A DNA stretch of 64,000 nt, taken from NCBI GenBank assembly GCA_013407085.1, contig JACCGJ010020364.1, positions 1 through 64,000 of the forward strand. The letters are read 5' to 3'. Origin of the DNA: Atriophallophorus winterbourni (taxonomy: Eukaryota; Platyhelminthes; Trematoda; Plagiorchiida; Microphallidae). Positions 20,912-32,297 of this stretch are shown in pieces (the first letter of the stretch is position 1; each line of letters opens with the position of its first letter). Made by a program: the position numbers and the translations under genes. The notes under the pieces are model-generated. The model made no database searches and was not told the origin of the DNA. It was given only the letters and a program-made list of their open reading frames with translations.

Positions 20912-22603
20912 CTGAAAAGATGAAATGGATACACCATCCAACGAATCGCGAAGGTTTAGGTTGTTTCGGGGAGTAAATGCATCGGGGTAAGTGAGCAGGA
21001 CAATCTCGGCACATGGTAGGCATGAAATGACACGGCTAGTTGAGGCAAAGTGTCCAACTATTATAGAATGCACGTGGGGTAGGTCAGGCTAGGAGAGAAA
21101 AGTGAAAAATGGAAATAAAATAGGGGTGGTAGTTACACGCCAGCATGATTTCGCGTGCAGATTACTACCGATGGCAAATCGATTAACCGCGGTGTTACAA
21201 CACAGAAGAATTTGCGATTAGACATCGGAACATGTGCCGCTCAATGAGTTACACACCTTACCCATGGATGTGCAATCGTGCAGCATTGCTGTGCTGCATC
21301 ACGTGATTGTTCCGGAACATTAGATATGGGCATGTACGTAGCTGTACTACTTATTGGACACTGGGAGATAATAGGCTGAATAGACTCCAGTTGTCGCATC
21401 ATAGAATAATAACAAAAATACAACAATGAAATCAACGAGGATGAAACACATCAAATTATGATGAAGTGATTTCCGTTTCGATTTTCCATCAATTATATAT
21501 GGATCTCCAATTTTATTTAAATGTTATAACTACTGGCAAAAGGTAGTAGTATGTACATGTGAAAATAAAGGACGGCAAAATTTTGTTGACAGTCGCGCGT
21601 AAAACAAGGTGAAGAGTTAGGTTAACCATGGGATTCGCTGGGTAGGCTCATTGCGTATACGACAGTATATCTAGATTGTACTGGATTCTTCATAGGGGTA
21701 AACAGACTCTGACGTGGTTGAAGTAGATGAAGACCTTGACGCTGAGTGTATCTGCAGTTGTGGTGATGTGTCTGTTAGAGTGCGAGCAGTCGCAGTGAAG
21801 ATCCACGTACAGAGAGATGGCTTGGAATCGTGCTTAGTGGTGGTCTTGATGTAGGCACCTTCGCATTGTGCTTGCTTAATTTTGTGTGTTGTCAAATGGA
21901 GTGGCGAGGAAAGCTTGTTCCGAGGAAGCTGTCGTGTTGATGTCCTTCTACTCGGTGAATGGATTACAGTCGAAAGGGGCACATCTGATCCCAGTTTTTT
22001 TTTCGTTACTACTTTTGAAATTCTGTGGGTTTACATGTACACACTTTCCTCCAAGAATTTAGAGTTTGATTGTGTCATGGCTGTAAGGTACTCAAACATT
22101 CAGTCCTTGCTTCCGTTGTGATTTGTCCCGGACGCTGGTAAAACAACAACCGCAACACCGATAACACTCATTTCCAGAAATTTTAAAGAAAAAACCGCGT
22201 TTTATCATCGTTCATTTTTTGCGGATCAGCTGATATAAAAGGACGTGAAAAACGGATTAGTACGTCACCCTCGTACACTGCAAGTACGTGATGATAAAGC
22301 ATTTCCGAAGAGAAATATTTTAAACCTAACTGCAACCCACCTGATAAGTTAATTGAACGTATTAACGGTCTGAAAAGCGAACCCTTCACAGAAACCATAT
22401 GTTAAAAAAATATCGGGAATGCATAAGAAAAACAAAGATGTTTTGTCAATATGGAAAGTCAGCTTGTGTAATAAGGTGCGAGGTTGGATTCGGTTAACAT
22501 AGACGTGTCGAGTTCAGTCTTGACGCAAAAATGATATGGTTGGGGCAGAGAGCTCTATGTAAAACAAACTTGGAAAAATGAAAGAAACCAGGGGAAACTA
22601 AAC

Positions 22604-22804
22604 CTCGATCCATTTGTATGCCTTCATTGAACCGGAAGAATAACCGGAAACGTTGAGCCCAGTATTTGACAGGCAGTGGATCTGATCCGAATGCTTCCGG
22701 ATCGAAATGAGAACCGCAGTCGCTCTCCGAGGGGAATGGGTCATTAGACGAAGAAGAAGAAGGGCGTTCGTGTGCAAAACGGTTTTTACAAAAATAGAGA
22801 AACG
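22604..22804 (-). pseudogene. TGS1: TGS1-like duplicated exon (KYWAQRF) in unit B
   Basis: Same exon as 16,846-17,049, one codon shorter in the TCT/poly-Ser run (201 bp), with acceptor and donor kept. Differences include FFRFNEG in place of FSRFNKG. Called a pseudogene because the downstream exon is truncated, although the exon could still be spliced into a transcript. Confidence 0.8.
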
Positions 22805-22880
22805 CTGAAACGGAAAACCAAACGCAATGTTATTGACAAACATGATGTGGTAGACACTCGACAAATTTACACCGAATTAC

Positions 22881-22951
22881 CTTCGAGATTGAAATCTACC
22901 CTGGGCCACGTTGGAGCCAAATCCAAACGCAAATAGTCAAAGTTAGACGCA
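22881..22951 (-). pseudogene. TGS1: TGS1-like duplicated 71-bp exon in unit B
   Basis: Identical in all 71 bases to the unit A exon 17,126-17,196, with the same splice borders. Splicing from B's 201-bp exon to A's 71-bp exon would break frame, because the phases differ. Confidence 0.75.
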
Positions 22952-23209
22952 CTGAAATGCGAGAGAACAAAACGATGAGACAGAACATTAAACATCACGT
23001 GGGTGCCGTTTTTAAACAGTTTTTCACTCGAATCAGAATGCATAAATGCACAAGTCTCATCCAGGTAAAGTGCAACACAGTCATATATGGCATGTGGGCA
23101 GGTAAGGCATTGTGTAGCCATTTTTATTTTAGCACGAAGCTCTGCACAAATTAGAGAGGGTCGGGTTACTTTTTTTCTAACTATTTTGTTATTCGGGCTG
23201 AGCACCTTT

Positions 23210-23874
23210 TCTGAAATGCGCAGACGAACCTGGAGCGTTCGATCGAGAGCCGAGTGTCACATCGGCTGCGCCATTGTATTTTAACGGTACTTACTAATTT
23301 ATGTTTGTGCGACTAACTCCTCCTGGAGGATAAGTCGGCTTCAATGAAGGTTCTTGGGGATTTGGGTACAAAGCCGCGTCCCCAGCACCACTCGGCGTTT
23401 GTTCGAGTCAGCTTCTATAGCCTTTGCACAACCAAGTGCGACCTGCAAGGCAGCAGGGAGTTGCCAGAATGAGGTGGTCTACCAGACTCTGTTCCAGGTT
23501 TTTCCTGAGAGTTTTCTCCCGAAGCCTTTCCCGCGATCGGGCATCCCGCAATGCAGCGGAGGTTTAAAATGCTCTCCCAGGCTAACGAGCTCCATCAGCC
23601 CGAAGCAAACTGGTTTTTAGACGCCAGTCACTCGCCCTCGCCCCTTCTCCTGTTGGTAGAAGCAGTTCCGCCGAGCTCGGGGAGCCACTCGTGCAGGCCA
23701 GAAGCTGGACTTGGTTGTCAGAGGCTATTTGAGACGCGCGCCATATGGGAGCATTTTATAAACAGTGGAAGCTTATCCCCATTGCCACCCCAGGCTATGA
23801 CTTTACCCGCGGGTATGATAGTAATCTGAAATGCGCAGACGAATCTGGACCTTTCGATCGAGAGCCGAGCGTCA
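23210..23874. repeat. Module F in unit B, right direct repeat truncated
   Basis: Left direct repeat 23,210-23,290 is complete; the right one starts at 23,825 and breaks off near 23,874 at the deletion junction. The core is nearly the same as in unit A. Confidence 0.6.
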
Positions 23875-23989
23875 AATCGTCTGACTCGCTCATGAGAACG
23901 AATTTCAATCGGTCTCACTATGCACTACCCCAGGAACTAATCTGGATCTTCACACGGTCACCTTGTTTTTGTCGTATAAACAGTAACCA

Positions 23990-24084
23990 TGTCTAGGCTT
24001 GGGCAACCTGACAGTAACTTAGCCCACGTGCAGTCTCTGACTGTGCGGCACTTTGCCTGGATCAGGCTTGTGCTTTCATGCCAT
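23990..24084 (+). repeat. SINE-like repeat S1, 5'-truncated copy present only in unit B
   Basis: Starts at GTCTAGGCTTGGGCAACC and ends CTTTCATGCCATACC. Unit A has the empty site (ACCATGTCCAAACAC). The flanks ACCATGTC and ACCACGGC suggest a short imperfect target duplication. Only the 3' half is present, as expected from target-primed reverse transcription. Confidence 0.8.
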
Positions 24085-24210
24085 ACCACGGCCAAACGCT
24101 TTTCCGCTCAACGTTCCATTCCGGACTTGTTCTGTTTTCCTGACTGGGTTGGGCTGAGAACAACGCAACGATTGATAGAACGGAACGACTGTCCCTGCTA
24201 CATCATAACA

Positions 24211-24440
24211 CGGATGTGCATTCGTGCAGCATTTTTGCGGTGTGCGGCTAACATCGTGCTAAATTGATTGGCCAACGGTAGTGATCTGCACGCTGAAACA
24301 CGCTGGAGTCTCGCTACCATTTATCTTCCCCTACATATCTGTTTAGGCTTCGGCTACCAGACAGTATCTCAGCCCACGTGCAGTCTCCGACTCTACGGCA
24401 CTTTGCCTGGATCAGGCTTGTGCTTTCATACATACATACA
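24211..24440 (+). repeat. SINE-like repeat S1 in unit B (orthologue of 18,934)
   Basis: Full unit ending CTTTCATACATACATACA, a (CATA)n tail that differs from unit A's AT tail. Same place as the copy in unit A. Confidence 0.8.
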
Positions 24441-25016
24441 TTTAGCTCTCACCGATTTACATCAGTACAATTTATCTTTTAAATTGCTTACCAGAAACAA
24501 GACTAATTAGGGGTAGTATTAAATTGAATACACAAACGTCACACAGCCATAAGACACAATTTGAAATAATTGGGGAACGTTTAGCATAAAGAGCTACGGA
24601 ATTAGTAAAAAGCACGGACGGACTAGAACGTGGTGCGTTTACATCGAATGAATGATACATTCAAGCTATATTTAACGAATAATATGATACCTTCTTTCAG
24701 GTTTTCACCGATATACATCAGTACAATTTATCTTTTAAATTACTTACAGAACAAAATTATGAACCAAAAGGAATACGAATAAATGAATAAACATGGTCTA
24801 AAATAAGAAAAGTGTTGAAAAATTAATTTGAGCACGGTCGATTTGAAGGGCGCACTAAATCTCTGAGTATGCAGTCATAAGGAAGTCGATTCAAGCATTG
24901 TCTGATTTGTGGAGACGGGCCACCCCGACTACTGACTATTTAGATATCAAGGTTGAATAAGTTCCCCTTGCTTTCAACCATTTGTCAAGCAGTTTTAGCG
25001 TCTCCGTTGAACCATT

Positions 25017-25247
25017 AGTGGTAGGTGGTGAAGCACAAGCCTGATCCAGGCAAAGTGCCGCACAGTCAGAGACTGCACATTGGCTAAGATACTGTCAGGT
25101 TGCCCAGGCCTAGACAGATATGTGGGGTTAAATAGAAATGGTAGTGAGACTCCAGCGTGTATTCGCATGCAGCTCACTACTGTTGGCTAATCAATTTAGC
25201 ACGATGTTAGCACAGCACAAAAATGCTGCACGATTGCACATCCGGTG
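25017..25247 (-). repeat. SINE-like repeat S1, full insertion with target-site duplication
   Basis: Present in unit B and absent at the matching place in unit A (about 20,230). Flanked by CTCCGTTGAACCATT (25,002-25,016) and CTCCGTTGAACCCTT (25,248-25,262), a 15-bp duplication with one mismatch. This defines both ends of S1 directly. Confidence 0.88.
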
Positions 25248-25841
25248 CTCCGTTGAACCCTTGAGGGAGAACAATTAACAGCAAGGTTTGCGTGAAGTGG
25301 TAATAGAAAAAAACACTCAATTATTTAAGCGCATCCGGGAGAAAATTGTAAAACGATGCATCATTACGCTAAAGAACGAAATACAATGATGATAAACGTA
25401 CACAGACTGCACGAAACTACACGAGAGCTCAATTGTATTGCAAAACTGTTTGATCACCGCACGATTATATCCGTCCCGATCCAAACAACTGCTCCAAGAC
25501 TTCAGATTCAATTACTGGCTTTTTGGAGCTGAATAAAGAAACGCGGGACAGTTTAAGAAACCAAAAGTTGACTAGATAAACGAGACGAAGCAAATTGAAG
25601 GCATCGGAGTAAAAGAGCAGTGGACCAGCACCGAAACCACATGGGGGAGCTATCGAACACTTAGAAACCATGTTACTAAACTTAGTACTTAAGACAAAAT
25701 ACAGTATCAAGCTGATATAATGTCTAAAAGGGCAGCTAAGCACTCGGTACTTGGTACAGGTGTAATGCTGTCAATGTTGATGATAATGAATATAATGTAG
25801 ATGGACTTTCTAAAACTGCTGGCACAAACTATCTTCAGAGT

Positions 25842-25916
25842 TGCAAGGAGGTGCAATAGTGCAGCACTTCAGTGCTGTGCAGCTAACACCGTGCTAAACT
25901 AACTTGCTACCGGTAG
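25842..25916 (+). repeat. SINE-like S1 head fragment
   Basis: GTGCAATAGTGCAGCACTTC, then GTGCTGTGCAGCTAACACCG and CTACCGGTAG: the 5' third of S1 only. It lies between the end of unit B and the minus-strand CR1-like copy. Confidence 0.5.
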
Positions 25917-26845
25917 AGCGTTTAGAGCGTGCCGAAGTGAAAAGATAAGGAAGGAATTAAGCTTTGAATGGCTACTGGGTGGTCTATAAACAACCGCAAT
26001 CAGGAGAAGACTGTCTTGTTTGAGTGACATTTGGCACCATAGAAGTTCAGAGTCACATAACGCAGGGTCGCTTAATGTTTCGCAACGAAGTGATTCATGA
26101 AAATAGAGCAGGACACCACCTCCTCTTGTTGCACGATCCCGACGAAGTAGAGACATATTGGGGAGGGTGAGTTCCGCATTAAGAACTGCGCTCGATAACC
26201 AAGTCTCAGTGACGGCTATTAGGTACCATGCACGAAGGTATTGGCGGTATCGGAGCTCCGGGAGTTTGCTCATAAAACCAGCAGCATTTGTGTAACAGCA
26301 TGAAAGGCTGCGCGATTGCAGTGTATACAGTGTGCGATTTGAAGGTGCGCTTATTCCACCGGCCCCGATGAAGCCGCCTCCTGGGAGTTTTTTTGAAACA
26401 GTCGTGTGTAATTCACTAGCAGATTGGTTTCCATTCGACGCGACTGGTGATTATAGACGAGGCTGTGGTTTGTCGACTGCAGAAGGAAGCCGAACCTCCG
26501 TGGGTGCAAGGCGCTTGTTATCATACCACTACCTCAAAGCGGTACTTACCATATCCTCTGAGTGGAATGTAATTTTTACAATGCGTGGAGCATTGCCCTT
26601 GTAACTGGAGGACTTGGGAAGGCGTTTCACGACAGTCATCATATTTTCTCTGATTTTGCTGAGCTCTTGGTCATAGCGCCATTGAGAGCAGTCGTGTAGA
26701 GTGTTCTTAGCCCAATCCTCATTGTTCATTTCAGGAACACCGTGAATAAAGATGCTGCGGTTATCATTCTCCAATTTCCAATCATAACCAGCCTGCTTTT
26801 GCGCTGGAGGCCCATACTGATCGAGCATCCAACTGCTCTCCATTA
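25917..26845 (-). mobile_element. CR1-like element fragment (ORF1 C-terminus and endonuclease), minus strand
   Basis: 26,843-26,529 encodes the end of ORF1 (IFIHGVPEMNNED, SQWRYDQEL, SSYKGNAPRIVKITF), then KRLAPTEVRLPSAVD. Endonuclease follows from about 26,297: CYTNA, IAVTETWLSS, LRRDRATRGGGVLLYFHES, LLWCQMSL and AVVYRPPSS, cut off near 25,917. At 26,394-26,387 the minus strand has TTTCA-A7-CTCCC, which joins the two parts in one frame. A stop (CTA TAA) sits in the linker upstream. The family resembles the 59-64 kb element but is clearly diverged. Confidence 0.85.
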
Positions 26846-29745
26846 AAGTATTTCGAAGTGCTCTGTTTCAACGCGCGGAGTTTGAGTAACAAATTTGACG
26901 AAGTAAGCCATCATGTATTGGCACTACAGCCAGATATCGTTGGAATAACGGAAACCTGGTTGACACTCGACATTACTGATGCAGATCTATTCATTCCGAA
27001 TTACCGCCTATTCAGAAGTGATCGAATTGAATATCGACATGGTGGTGGGGTGGCGATATACGTCAAAGAACATTTATCCGTGGAGGTTGTTGATAGTTTT
27101 CGAGATGATGGTGGTTTTTCTGAAAGCATTTGGTGTCAGATCAAGTCCAGTAATGGATCAGCAATGATCGGTGTCATCTACCGTTCACCCTGCGCCCGTA
27201 TCATGGCATTATTTGACCAGCTCCGCCGCCATGGGACGAGGAACGATTGTATGATACTCGGTGACCTGAATGCTCCGGACATCAACTGGTTGGACCTCGT
27301 TACAAATGGGGATGAGTACCAACGGGAGTTTCTAAATCTGATTCTGGATTTGAACCTCGTGCAGCACGTTCTCGTTCCTACTCGCTATGGACATGGCCAG
27401 ACTCCGTCTACTCTCGATCTGGTTTTGTCACCCAGAGAGTCAGATGTGGTTGACTTATCCGTTGAACAGCCCATCGATACGAGCGACCATTGTGCTATTC
27501 GGTTCAAATGGACTCGTGGTAAACCGGCCCAGCCGTCGCGGCTTCCACGGAGAAACTTCTGGAACATGGACTTGAAATTGTTGGTTGAACAAGCAGCCTC
27601 AATTGACTGGACGTTACCCGTAGATTCCACTATTGATGACTGTTGGAAATGGTTCCTGAATAATATCCGTTTCTTAGAGGGTGTTGCTCCATTAACCAGA
27701 GATTGTCCCGGCTCCCGTGGCCCTCCTTGGTTTAAAAGAGAACTTCGTACCTGCCTGCGGCAAAGAAAGCGTCTTTGGATTAAATTCAGAACGAGCCGAT
27801 CGGACGCCCATTACGAAGAATATCGGGCTGTACGGAATCTTTGCTCAAAATTGAAGAAGGATAAAAGAAGTCGATTCGAGCTTCAATTAGCAAATTCTTC
27901 AAAATATAATCCTAAACGATTATTTGCGTACATTCGGCGACGGGTCAAATCATCGAACCCCGTACCTTCTCTCAAAAATTTGGAACGGGAGGTTATAGAT
28001 ACTGACACTGGGAAAGCTGAGGTGTTTGCATCGCAATACCAATCAGTTTACGCAATAGAGCCTACCATACCCTGCAAACAAATATCGCCGACGGAAGTAA
28101 TGGCCAATTTTGAGATCACAACTGACATGGTGCGAATCCTCATCGAACATCTAAAGGTACAGACATCTCCAGGTCCTGATGGTATTCACCCTGCCATATT
28201 AAAACCTCTATCAAGGATCATCAGTTCACCTTTATTCACTTCATTCCAAATTTCAATCGATGCGTGACGTCTACCAGAGGATTGGAAAATGGGTATAGTA
28301 AAGCTGATGTTCAAAGGTGGGAGTTTATCAGAACCTGTAAATTACCTGTTACACTTACGTCTGTCGTAGGCAAATTGCTGGAACGGATTGTAAAGGATAA
28401 GATAGAACAATATTTGCGCGAGACCCAACTATGCTCGAATGCCCAACACGGCTTCACGGAAGGCCGCTCATGTATCTCCAATCTACTGACCGCCCGAGAA
28501 CATTGGTGCAGAAGCCTTGACGCTGGTTTGCCAGTTGATGTAGTCTTCATCGACTTCAGTAAAGCATTCGACCGTGTTCCACATCAGAGGCTTATTTGGA
28601 AACTAAGAATGTCTGGTAAAGAGGCTTCGTTGCTTGCTTGGATTGAGGTTTTCTTATCGGAAGGCGAAGCCTTGTTGAAGTCAATGGGGCCAGATCTGCA
28701 TCCTTTATCCCAACTTCTGGTGTACCACAAGGATCCGTTCTGGTGCCAACCTTGTTCAAACTCTATGTGAGTGACCTTCCCGGTATACTGAACAGTGGTT
28801 GTCTCTTATTTGCAGATGATCTGAAGGTGTGGGCTTCTGTCACGACGGCCGCTGACGCTTCCCACTTGCAAGATGATTTCAATGCACTTCCGAGTTGGAC
28901 TGACAGATGGATGCTTCCGAATAATGAAAAAAAGTGTGCTATCAAGCACATCCGGAGCAACAACATGCGACATGCATATCAGTTGTAGGGCCATGGTCTC
29001 AGGATAGTTGATGTAGAGCGAGATTTGGGGGTGATGGTAACTTCATCCCTCAAAACTGCGGAGGATACTGCGAGAAAGGTCGGTTCTGCCAGTCGCATGT
29101 GGTGGGCATTGAGACGATCCTTCTTAGAGATAAATCCCAAAGTTTTTCAAGTTCTGTATAGCTCTCACGTCAGACCAATATTAGAATTTGGGCTTCCCGT
29201 GAATTATCCGTTAACCAAAGGGGAGAAGGATCGTCTGGAGAAAGTCCAAAGGAGGGCTACCAAGTGCGTGAGGGGTATGTTTCGTATTCCTTATGACGAC
29301 CGATTGCGGGAACTCAAACTTTTCCCACTGGAATATCGAAGAATGCGATATGATTTACTGGTCACGCGGAGAATCCTGCTTGGATATTACGGAACGGAAC
29401 TTCAACAATTCTTTTCGTTATCCACGGACTCCAGAACTAGAGGTCATTCGCTGAAGTTGCAGAAGCGCCGAACGGAACACCTGAAGCCATCGTTTACTTT
29501 GTCGACCAGAGTGGTCAATATTTGGAATGCACTTTCCGCTGATGCAATTGGGGCAGTCACCGAAGAGCAGTTTAAACGCATATTGGACGGTGAACTTCCC
29601 GCTTTCCTGCGCGATTCGCCTACTCTTTCAGCTCAGTAACTCCTTGTGAGGAATCTACGCTGAGATAGCAGAGACCCGGGAGGTGAAGCGGCTTTCACGG
29701 AATGTAGTCCTCCTGCCGTCTATTCAGAAGAAGAAGAAGAAGAAG
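26846..29745 (+). mobile_element. CR1-like non-LTR element, second family, nearly whole ORF2
   Basis: 26,858-28,267 encodes endonuclease (NARSLSNK at residue 5, TETW 31-34, GGGVAIYV, GDLN 135-138, SDH 209-211) and the start of RT (SPGPDG at about 437). 28,264-28,770 continues RT (QHGFTEGRSC, IDFSKAFDRV 96-105). 28,743-28,988 has LLFADDLKVW, and 29,025-29,639 is the C-terminal domain (SHVRPILEFG, RATKCVRGM, RTRGHSLKL). Three frame breaks make it defective, but all catalytic motifs seen are intact. There is no ORF1: the copy starts inside the opposing CR1-like ORF1. The 3' UTR is about 85 bp and ends in (GAA)n at 29,727-29,745. Confidence 0.92.
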
Positions 29746-32113
29746 CCGGTATTAGCCATTGCCCTGTTAGACATTTCGTGTAGTTGGTAATGTTAAATGT
29801 ATGAAAATGTAGCAATTCTTTATCGAGATCACTTTCGACAATTTTCGCAACAACTAGGTAGAAAATGTGTATTGGAACTTTAGAACATAATAACTAAGAT
29901 CTGTTCGTTCTTATTAAGCGTCAATTTTGACCTTTAATCATATCGGGCCGATTTGATCTGGGCTGGTTTGGCCAGCCAACAAAGTAATATGATACGTTGG
30001 ATCTGAGTAACTACCGTATTTCATGAGACTTCATGGATTTATAGTAATTAACTATGATTTGATAGCCATTGCAGCTTGCGAATCAAAATTATCCACCAGG
30101 TGAATTTTAGAGAAAATGTTAGTCATTCCACATGAAGCATCACGCGTTAAGAAACTTCATTCTAATAAAATAAACATTCTAATATTATTTGAAAATTAAA
30201 CCAAGAAATTCCTTACCTTCATATACTGGAATCATCGGAAATAGCGTAACTATGAATGATCGAGGAAATTCAGCTGAATGCAAAATGTTCTCAATGTAAA
30301 TACCACGACATATTTCAAAAAAATCGTGCTAAATTCATTTCACATTATAAAATCGTATGTGGTTGATTACAATGATGAAATAAATTACACATTTAAAATT
30401 GTGTAACTCTTTTCACAATAGCCAGGAATCTGTAGTGGCTTGTGAGGAATGGGATTGTGTGCAACACAATATATTGATTTTTCAGAACTGTTTACTTTTC
30501 TGTAAATCTTTTCAAGTAACATTCAGCAATCTTTTGCGGAAAAGATGACAACGCTCATTGCGAATCATCCATCATTTTGAAAATCAGTGCTTGCATAAAA
30601 TTTTAACTCCGTAACGCATTGCCAAATTTGTTTATTTGAATGAACTCTATTGGTGTTGAGCCAGTTAATAAGCTAAATGTCGATTTCTGTCTGGAAGTCT
30701 ATTAACGAAGTCTATCTAATCTTTTAAATCAATTAATCTTACCTCAACACAACCACCCAGGATAAAATGTCAACTATTTACCCACATATCCTGTACACGT
30801 CACTCTGATCCTTTATGGATCAGGGATCGCGGATAATCACTCAATCATCACGCATCTTAACCCATTATAATCCCACATAGCAAGAAGTCGCCATTCATTC
30901 AATCGTGCAGCATTCACATAACCGGTTATATCTATCTTAAATGCTAAAACATGCAAGCAAATTATCTACTGTTCCCATAGCACAAAGTGGCACTAATAAT
31001 GTGATTATCCCTGCGAAAAGACATGTAATTTCGCCCAACGTTGTGGTTTTATTGAAAAATGGACATGGCATCATTTTTCCCGATGGTGAATTGAACAATA
31101 AATCATTTCAAGAAATTCTTTTGTCAACAATCGTTATAATTTTTGTAGAAACGATAGACCACGAAATTTGATGTTTTGAAATCCGTTAAATAATTCACTT
31201 GCGTATTTTATTTATAGTTTGTCATCTTACCTTTAATATCGGGCACTATAAAAATGGAATGGAATATATCATTGATATTTTAAACAGAATGAATTACGAA
31301 ATTAAGATAAAAATTAAACGGCCCAAAATTCCATGCAATTGAAATAATTTTGTTCACTGTGATCTCGCTAGTGAGCAAATGTTTAATTGAACAAATAATA
31401 CATTGATTAAACTTTACAACACATTGGATAATATTACATCACATTAAAATGCGAGAGATATCCAGAGTATTCTTACTTAAAAAGTATACAAAAATTAATA
31501 GCACCTTCATAATACTAAACACGAAGCTTGCTTCTCCATCCTGAATTCCTTCGCTCAAAAATGTTATATTACTTCCTAATATAATATTCCATCGTTTATC
31601 CAAACACTGTGTCCACATATTAGAAATTGCAGATAATATTTAACTGGACTACAATACAAATTATAGGATTATGTGTTATTTCTTGCTGATGAACCAATGT
31701 TGACAATTCTATGGTTATTGTGGAGCTAAGTGCTCATAGTCAACATAAAATTGTTGAATCTTGAACAGTTTTAGATCAAACATGAATTTTAAATGTGTAG
31801 CAGTTATTTTATTCAGGAACATTTTGGATTTTTTCGAACGACAAGTTGAAGATTCATTTTTCAAGTCACTTTAACGTTTGACTATTCTACAAACAATTTG
31901 CAATTGCGTCACAGTGGTTTGCACACAAAACATCCGCAAATAAACTTCCATCTCACAATGAATCAATAGATTGATTAATAGAATAAATCACTTTTTTGAC
32001 ATCTTAAATGTTTCACAAACTCATTTTATTCGCTGGGAGTCGTTTTGATGGAAACAACATATTTAATATTGTTATTTGTGAATGCGTATTTAATTGTACT
32101 GTCAACATACCAG
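29746..32113. other. AT-rich DNA without recognised genes
   Basis: Long AT-rich stretch, probably intergenic or intronic. The longest open frames are short and low in complexity, and no element signature is visible. Confidence 0.5.
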
Positions 32114-32297
32114 CAACCAATTGTGCTTCAGTAAACATTCGTTTAGGCTTGGGTGACCCGGAATAAATGAAGCAAAATCCGTGCTTGGTGGAAATCAATC
32201 GCTGAAATTTGTTATAATATATTTGTATGAGATCTTCGTCGAAGCAATCAGGCCCATCGCTGACGTAGATCCTACCAGATTCGAAATTCTGTGACAT
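32114..32297 (-). CDS. Possible exon of an unidentified host gene
   Basis: On the minus strand MSQNFESGRIYVSDGPDCFD leads into EDLIQIYYNKFQ and RMFTEAQLVAG, then GTATGT at 32,113-32,108 as a possible donor. Base composition is richer in GC than its surroundings and codon use looks coding. The start could be the ATG at 32,297 or an acceptor (GTCACAG) just after it. The segment loosely recalls an RRM-type beta-alpha start, but I do not recognise the protein. No partner exon was found nearby. Confidence 0.35.

Larger units (their letters stand above)
20834..25834. repeat. Tandem duplication, unit B
   Basis: Directly follows unit A and repeats it from TCCCACCCGT to AACTATCTT. Relative to A it has gained S1 copies at 23,990-24,084 and 25,017-25,247, and lacks the A segments 18,098-18,706 and 19,655-20,172. 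Confidence 0.9.
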
